A DNA stretch of 9,962 nucleotides, taken from Reyranella sp. (GTDB lineage Bacteria > Pseudomonadota > Alphaproteobacteria > Reyranellales > Reyranellaceae). Shown piece by piece: positions 5,691 through 9,962 of this stretch. The notes under the pieces were generated by a model. That model saw nothing but the letters and a program-made list of their open reading frames with translations, did no database searches and had not been told where the DNA came from. Made by a program: the position numbers and the translations under genes. The stretch lies in NCBI GenBank assembly GCA_030679805.1, contig JAUXST010000247.1, forward strand, positions 1 to 9,962, in the 5' to 3' direction. Each line of letters begins with the position of its first letter. Within the stretch, counting starts at the first letter, position 1.

Positions 5691-7532
5691 TTATGACGTC
5701 TCCCCTGTCGGCAGCTCGATCGAGCTCGCGTGCTCGCCGCCGCTGAAGATCGCAAGGCGCGGCGGCCGGCCGTGCGGCGTCTGCACGAAATGGTCGGCGT
5801 CTCCGCCCGCGATCGACAACCGCAAGCGGCTGCCCTTGGCGAAGCGCCAGGCCGTCGGCAGCAGGGCGAAGCGCAGGAGCTGGGGCTCGCCGATCGGCAT
5901 GGGCCTCGCATCCTTGCGGGCGAAGGTGCGCCATGGCCAGGTGGTACGATAGTTGCGCGGGCACGGCGCTTCGGCGCGATGGATGGCGCGCAGCACGCCT
6001 TCCGTGACGTAGCGCGAGGTGCCGTCGGCCTCGACTTCGGAGAGGTAGACGAAGACCCCGGCGTCGGGCTCGCTCGAGGCGAGCCACAGCGACACCACGG
6101 GGTGGCCCGCGATCTCCAGCGCGCTGTCGAGCGGCGAAGTCGTGAAGGAGAGAAGCGCGCGTTCGCGCTCGGTCCAGTCGGCGTAATAGGAGGTGGCGTC
6201 GATGCCGGCGATACGCTCGTAGCGCGTCTGCGTGCCCGAGCCGAGAGTGAAATCGACCTGAAGGGCCTCCGATGCGCCGTCGTTCGGCCGCGCGGGCGCG
6301 AGGGTGCGGCCGGGCGCGACGTAAAGCTGCCGCTTCGCAGCGACTGGTGGCCAGCTCCTGGCGGCGCGCCACTCCTCGGCATGGACGGTGAAATAATGGA
6401 TCGGGTCTTCATGCTCGAGGCCGGTCTCGCGGTCGGCGAGATGGCGATCGAAGAAACGCAGCACCTCGCCCAGCACCGGCAGTTCCGGCTCGGGCCGCGC
6501 GCGCCACGGCGAGGCATTGACCCGCGCACCATGATCCCACGGCCCCAGCAGCACGCGCCGCTCGGCGTTGGGCAGCGTCAGGAAGCGCGACAGCGTGCCG
6601 TTGGCATAGCCCGCGCCATCCATCCATCCCGAGATGGCGTAGACGGCGACGTCCTTGGGTATCTCGTCAAGATAGTTGTAGGGACTGAACGAGGCGCTGG
6701 TGAATCCAGGATCGTAGGGCAACGCATCGTCGCGGAATTTGAACTCGGTGATGAAGTCGGGCATGCGGAAATTCGCGAGATGGCCTTTGACCGCCTCCTT
6801 CACCAGTGCGCCGTCCGCGTCGTCGTCCACCGGCATCGGCCCGAGCAGGGAGGGATTGGCGAAGTAGCTGAACTGCCCGCGCAGCTCGCGCCTGTCGTGA
6901 TCGAGCGCCAGCATCAGCTCGTCGTAGACCAGCGCCAGGCGCTTGATGAGCATGCCGCCGGGATAATAGTTGTCGGTCCAGGTGTCCCAGACCGCGAACA
7001 GGGGCGCGATCGCCTTCACCGCCTTGTGGCCGGTGCTGGCGAGGAAGTCGCAGGCTGCGCCGAGGTAGGAGATGCCGGTGGCGCCGATGGCGCCGTCGCT
7101 CCACGGCTGGGCCACGATCCAGTCGGCGATGGCGCGATAGTCGTCGCGCTCGCGCGGCGAGCGGAATGAATCGCGAGTACCGAAGCTGGCACCGGTGCCG
7201 CGCGCATCGACCACGACCAGGGCGTAGCCGCGCGGCACGAACATGTCGCGGTAGCGATAGGTGTTGGGCGACGGCTCGACGCCGGTCGTTCCGGGCGCCA
7301 GCTCGAAGCGGCGGATATAAGGCGTGAGGATCAGCACGGTCGGCCAGCGCTTCGACGCATCGCCGCCACCTTCGATCTTCGGAAGGATCACGTCCACGGC
7401 GAGCCGGCAGCCGTCCGCCATCGTCACATAGGTCGATGCAGGCGCGCCCACGGCGAATTCCGCCGGCCGTCCGGCGAGGTAGCGGCTCGGCGGCACCTTC
7501 CAGGCCGAACCGAGGTCGTCACGATCCGGCAT
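5691..7532 (-). CDS. CocE/NonD-family alpha/beta hydrolase (S15-type acylase/peptidase)
   Basis: Serine hydrolase of the CocE/X-Pro dipeptidyl-peptidase (S15) superfamily, 613 residues, a normal length. Such enzymes cleave esters or amides; known relatives act on cocaine ester, beta-lactam side chains, glutaryl-7-ACA or X-Pro peptides. The nucleophile is Ser155 in GISYLG (153-158), the acid Asp305 in SGWMDG (301-306) and the base His334 in GPWDHG (330-335); Tyr72 in TPYIRR fits the oxyanion tyrosine. VDARGTGASFG (108-118) is the usual strand before the nucleophile. The C-terminal third is the family's jelly-roll domain (LDSALEIAGHPVVSLWL, then DAGVFVYLSEVEADG). There is no signal peptide, so it is probably cytoplasmic. 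AGAAGG (7545-7540) sits 7 bases before the ATG. It lies between the ALDH, 76 bases upstream, and the two-TM protein, 12 bases downstream. The substrate is unknown. Confidence 0.93.
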   Translation of the reverse strand: MPDRDDLGSAWKVPPSRYLAGRPAEFAVGAPASTYVTMADGCRLAVDVILPKIEGGGDASKRWPTVLILTPYIRRFELAPGTTGVEPSPNTYRYRDMFVPRGYALVVVDARGTGASFGTRDSFRSPRERDDYRAIADWIVAQPWSDGAIGATGISYLGAACDFLASTGHKAVKAIAPLFAVWDTWTDNYYPGGMLIKRLALVYDELMLALDHDRRELRGQFSYFANPSLLGPMPVDDDADGALVKEAVKGHLANFRMPDFITEFKFRDDALPYDPGFTSASFSPYNYLDEIPKDVAVYAISGWMDGAGYANGTLSRFLTLPNAERRVLLGPWDHGARVNASPWRARPEPELPVLGEVLRFFDRHLADRETGLEHEDPIHYFTVHAEEWRAARSWPPVAAKRQLYVAPGRTLAPARPNDGASEALQVDFTLGSGTQTRYERIAGIDATSYYADWTERERALLSFTTSPLDSALEIAGHPVVSLWLASSEPDAGVFVYLSEVEADGTSRYVTEGVLRAIHRAEAPCPRNYRTTWPWRTFARKDARPMPIGEPQLLRFALLPTAWRFAKGSRLRLSIAGGDADHFVQTPHGRPPRLAIFSGGEHASSIELPTGETS

Positions 7533-7569
7533 GAGCTAACCTTCTGCGAACAGTTACGCGAAAGCAGGC

Positions 7570-7601
7570 CGACCCTCCTCCGCGTAAGCGGAAGAGGGTC
7601 G
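7570..7601. terminator. Strong intergenic hairpin between ALDH and CocE genes
   Basis: Bases 7570-7583 pair with 7588-7601 over 14 positions with a single C/A mismatch (7578/7593), closing a 4-base loop; the outer 8 pairs are CGACCCTC/GAGGGTCG. On the minus strand it begins 8 bases after the ALDH stop codon. It is followed only by a short CTTT, not a full U-tract, so termination may be partial. It could end the ureide/ALDH transcript, reduce read-through into the hydrolase gene, or stabilise a processed 3' end. Confidence 0.6.
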
Positions 7602-7608
7602 CCGATCA

Positions 7609-9048
7609 TCACATGTTGAGCTGGCTGACGAACTTGGTGTTGAGATAGGCCTCGAGCGCCTCGAGGCCGCCTTCGGAACCGTAGCCCGAGTCCTTCATGC
7701 CGCCGAACGGCACTTCCGGCAGCGCGAGCCCGTGATGGTTGATCGACACCATGCCGCTTTCGAAGGCGGCGCCGACCGCGGCCGCGGTCTTGGTGTTCTT
7801 GGTGTAGGCGTAGGCGGCCAGGCCCCAGGCGAGGCGGTTGGCTTCCTTCATCACGCCGTCGAAGTCCTTGAACGGGGTGATCGGCGCCAGCGGGCCGAAC
7901 GGCTCCTCGTTCATGATCTTCGAATCGGGCGAGACGTTGGTGAGCACCGTAGGCTCGTAGAAATAGCCCTTGTTGCCCAGGCGCTTGCCGCCGGTCTGGA
8001 CCTTGGCGCCCTTGGCGATGGCGTCGTTCATGAAGATGTCCATGGCATGCAGGCGGCGTTCGGCGACTAGCGGGCCCATCTTGGTCTCGGGGTCGAGGCC
8101 GTTGCCGACCTTCATGTTCCTGGCGAAGGCGGTGAAGCGCTCGACGAACTCGGGGTAGACCTTCTCGTGGACCAGGAAGCGCGTCGGCGCGACACAGACC
8201 TGGCCGGCGTTCCTGAACTTGTTGGCGCCCAGCACGTTCACCGCCTGCTCGAGGTCGGCGTCCTCGAACACGATGGCCGGCGCATGGCCACCCAGCTCCA
8301 TGGTGACGCGCTTCATGTGCGCGCCGGCCAGCGCCGCGAGCTGCTTGCCGACCGGCGTCGAGCCGGTGAACGTCACTTTCTTGATGATCGGATGCGGGAT
8401 CAGATAGGCGCTGATCTCCGACGGCACGCCGTAGACGAGCTGGATGACGCCGGCCGGCACGCCGGCATCGACGAACGCCTTGATGAGCTGGGCGCACGAG
8501 GCCGGCGCGTCCTCCGGTCCCTTGATGATGATCGAGCAGCCGGTGGCGAGCGCCGCCGAGGCCTTGCGCACGACCTGGTTGATCGGGAAGTTCCACGGCG
8601 TGAAGGCCGCGACCGGGCCGACCGGCTCCTTCAGCACGAGCTGATAGACGTTCTCGGCGCGCGCCGGCACGACGCGGCCGTAGGTGCGGCGGCCTTCCTC
8701 GGCCATCCAGTCGATGATGTCGGCGGCGAGATTGGTCTCGACCTTGGCCTCGTAGAGCGGCTTGCCCTGCTCCATGGTCATGATGGTGGCGATCTCGTCG
8801 AGGCGCTGGCGCATCAGGTCGGCGGCCTTGCGCATGATCTTGTAGCGCTCGTAGGCCGAGACCTTCTTCCAGATATTGAAGCCCTTGTCGGCGGCGGCGA
8901 GCGCGCGGTCGAGGTCGGCGGTCTCGGCGTGGGCGACGTGGCCGATCACTTCCTCGGTCGCCGGATTGACGATGGGAATCGTGCGGCCCTTGGCCCCCTT
9001 GGTCCAGGCACCGTCGATCATCAGGGAGACGTCGTTATAGGCAGTCAT
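7609..9048 (-). CDS. NAD(P)-dependent aldehyde dehydrogenase, succinate-semialdehyde dehydrogenase-like
   Basis: Soluble ALDH-superfamily enzyme, 479 residues, oxidising an aldehyde to its acid. Catalytic residues are all present: Asn153 in PWNF, Lys176 for cofactor, GSTPVG (229-234) in the Rossmann loop, Glu251 in MELGG and the nucleophile Cys285 in GQVCVAPTR. The C-terminal EVPFGGMKDSGYGSEGG matches the semialdehyde dehydrogenase side of the family (succinate or 2-oxoglutarate semialdehyde), but specificity cannot be read safely. NHHG replaces the more usual NEG-type segment before it, and KGPEDAPAS stands where PAE-type sequences are common. Two ATGs are adjacent: the second (9048) is preferred because GGAGG (9058-9054) is 5 bases away, against 2 bases for 9051. 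It begins 15 bases after the fused ureide enzyme, so these two form one transcript. Confidence 0.93.
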   Translation of the reverse strand: MTAYNDVSLMIDGAWTKGAKGRTIPIVNPATEEVIGHVAHAETADLDRALAAADKGFNIWKKVSAYERYKIMRKAADLMRQRLDEIATIMTMEQGKPLYEAKVETNLAADIIDWMAEEGRRTYGRVVPARAENVYQLVLKEPVGPVAAFTPWNFPINQVVRKASAALATGCSIIIKGPEDAPASCAQLIKAFVDAGVPAGVIQLVYGVPSEISAYLIPHPIIKKVTFTGSTPVGKQLAALAGAHMKRVTMELGGHAPAIVFEDADLEQAVNVLGANKFRNAGQVCVAPTRFLVHEKVYPEFVERFTAFARNMKVGNGLDPETKMGPLVAERRLHAMDIFMNDAIAKGAKVQTGGKRLGNKGYFYEPTVLTNVSPDSKIMNEEPFGPLAPITPFKDFDGVMKEANRLAWGLAAYAYTKNTKTAAAVGAAFESGMVSINHHGLALPEVPFGGMKDSGYGSEGGLEALEAYLNTKFVSQLNM

Positions 9049-9053
9049 CATTT

Positions 9054-9058
9054 CCTCC
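9054..9058 (-). promoter_or_regulatory. Ribosome-binding site choosing between two adjacent ATGs of the ALDH gene
   Basis: GGAGG on the minus strand is 2 bases from the ATG at 9051 and 5 bases from the ATG at 9048. The latter spacing is the functional one, giving an N-terminus MTAYNDVS. Confidence 0.65.
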
Positions 9059-9063
9059 GGTTC

Positions 9064-9945
9064 TCAGGATCCGCGATAGGTCGAATAGCTCCAGGGCGTG
9101 CAGAGCAGCGGCACGTGATAATGCCCCTCCGGCTCGGCGATCGAAAAGCGCAAAGGCACGATATCGAGAAACGGCGGATCGCCCTGCTCGATACCCCTGC
9201 TGCGAAAATGGTCACCCACGGCAAAGCGCAATTCGTAGCGGCCGATCGGGAGCGGGCGATCGCCGATCAGCGGCCGGTCGGTGCGGCCGTCGGAATTGGT
9301 GATCGCCGTGGCGATGAGATGGGCGGCATCGCCCGCAAACTCGTGGAGTTCGACCGCGACGCCCGCCGCCGGCCGGCCAATGTGGGTGTCGAGCACATGG
9401 GTGCTGAGCCGGCCATTCACCTGGGGCATGCCCTCGCCCGTCACCTTGGCGGCGATGCGCAGCCGCGTGATGTAGAAGATTTCCAGCAAGGCGGCGGCGA
9501 ACTCGGTGGCAGCGTCATGCCCGAGCCGGCGCTCGAACTGCGCCAGGATCGAATCGCGGGTGTGGCGCCGCACGCAGACGATGAAGGGAAAGCCGAACTT
9601 CGCCGTGTAGGCATCGTTCAGCCTGTGGAAGCGCGCGAAGTCGGCCTCGCTCATTGAATCGAGGCCGACACTCGACTGCTCGCTCTTCGAATCGTCGGTC
9701 ATCGCATCGGCCCGGGCCGCCTTGCCGGCGAGATCGGGATGGCCGCGCAGGAACTCGAGCTGGCGCTCGCGCGGCGCCGCCCGGACCGCCCCAATCATTG
9801 CATCGTGCAGCGCCGTCACGCTCGAAAACGGACGCTTGGCCCATGCCGCTTCGGCCACCCAGGGCGCCAGTTCGAAGGTCTCGCCGACCGCCCCGGAAAA
9901 GGCCGGGAGCGTCATCTGATTGAGGTCGGCCAGCATAGCAGTCAT
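9064..9945 (-). CDS. Fused OHCU decarboxylase / 5-hydroxyisourate hydrolase (allantoin synthase type)
   Basis: Bifunctional purine-degradation enzyme, 293 residues. Residues about 4-168 are a UraD domain (OHCU decarboxylase): LADLNQMTLPAF start, PWVAEAAW, the catalytic RGHPDLAGK (His69), SEQSSVGL (Glu89) and KFGFPFIVCVR. Residues about 177-293 are a transthyretin-like HIU hydrolase: RLSTHVLDTHIGRPA with His183, SDGRTD with Arg221, EGHYHVPLL with His277, and the invariant C-terminal YRGS. In the pathway HIU is hydrolysed to OHCU by the C-terminal domain, then decarboxylated to (S)-allantoin by the N-terminal domain, the same domain order as plant allantoin synthase. No peroxisomal-type extension is present, so it is cytosolic. 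The urate-oxidising enzyme is not in the window and may lie upstream, beyond the right edge. The start may be 9945 or 9936 (MLADLN, which fits family N-termini); neither has a strong ribosome-binding site, and both sit in an inverted repeat. Confidence 0.94.
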   Translation of the reverse strand: MTAMLADLNQMTLPAFSGAVGETFELAPWVAEAAWAKRPFSSVTALHDAMIGAVRAAPRERQLEFLRGHPDLAGKAARADAMTDDSKSEQSSVGLDSMSEADFARFHRLNDAYTAKFGFPFIVCVRRHTRDSILAQFERRLGHDAATEFAAALLEIFYITRLRIAAKVTGEGMPQVNGRLSTHVLDTHIGRPAAGVAVELHEFAGDAAHLIATAITNSDGRTDRPLIGDRPLPIGRYELRFAVGDHFRSRGIEQGDPPFLDIVPLRFSIAEPEGHYHVPLLCTPWSYSTYRGS

Positions 9946-9957
9946 GCTGGCCGACCT
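9923..9957. promoter_or_regulatory. 14-base perfect inverted repeat over the start of the ureide enzyme gene
   Basis: AGGTCGGCCAGCAT (9923-9936) and ATGCTGGCCGACCT (9944-9957) are exact reverse complements with a 7-base spacer. Read on the minus strand, the candidate start codons at 9945 and 9936 lie at the junctions of loop and stem. In mRNA this would be a very stable hairpin hiding the start; as DNA it could be a dimeric regulator's operator. The purine-pathway context makes regulation plausible, but the sequence alone does not tell which. Confidence 0.6.
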
Positions 9958-9962
9958 AGCAC

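Noticed and set aside
5730..7169. 479-codon open frame on the + strand opposite the CocE-type hydrolase
   Set aside because: Shadow of the hydrolase frame; composition is skewed and no family motif is visible.
7424..8596. 390-codon minus-strand frame overlapping ALDH and CocE genes
   Set aside because: A +1/-1 reading of the ALDH gene; no motif, and both true genes are intact in their own frames, so it is not a frameshift remnant.
8167..9657. 496-codon open frame on the + strand across the ALDH and ureide enzyme genes
   Set aside because: It is antisense to two genes with full catalytic motifs; its translation is low complexity (Arg, Ala, Gly, His, Asp rich) with no fold marks, as expected from GC-biased codons.

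Overview
This GC-rich window reads as part of a free-living proteobacterial chromosome, most likely an alphaproteobacterium. The grounds are the strong G/C bias at third codon positions, the long antisense open frames it produces, and the mix of a Bug/TctC binding protein, a TRAP transporter and a fused ureide enzyme. The genus cannot be fixed from this sequence alone. I see no tRNA, rRNA, CRISPR array, insertion sequence or phage gene; almost all of it is metabolic genes and their spacers.

Left part (1-2039). An SDR-family protein cut by the left edge (2-700, +) converges on a solitary Bug/TctC-type periplasmic binding protein (926-1900, -). Between them lies a 48-base, almost perfect palindrome (766-813). 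The SDR has lost three of the four residues of the classical Asn-Ser-Tyr-Lys catalytic set. The Bug gene has no tctA or tctB membrane partner here. A 139-base divergent spacer separates it from the next gene.

Middle part (2040-5084). A complete TRAP transporter is present in a split layout. The binding protein DctP is on the + strand (2040-3086), while the small (DctQ, 4394-5017) and large (DctM, 3093-4397) membrane subunits are on the - strand. dctP and dctM run tail to tail with 6 bases between their stop codons.

Right part (5085-9962). A minus-strand gene train runs towards dctQM: a fused OHCU decarboxylase/5-hydroxyisourate hydrolase (9064-9945), an aldehyde dehydrogenase (7609-9048), a CocE/NonD-type alpha/beta hydrolase (5691-7532) and a two-TM envelope protein of unknown function (5085-5678). 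Spacings are 15, 76, 12 and 67 bases, ending in a 4-base ATGA overlap between dctQ and dctM. The 76-base gap holds a strong hairpin that may divide the train.

Taken together this looks like a small-molecule uptake and catabolism cluster. A solute enters by the TRAP system, an ester or amide is cut by the CocE-type hydrolase, an aldehyde is oxidised by the ALDH, and urate breakdown is finished to allantoin by the fused enzyme. Gene order supports linkage, but the substrate is not visible in the sequence. The points most worth a second look are the catalytically altered SDR, the split TRAP layout, the unrecognised membrane protein with a repeated motif, and two strong palindromes, one of which covers the start codon of the fused ureide enzyme.
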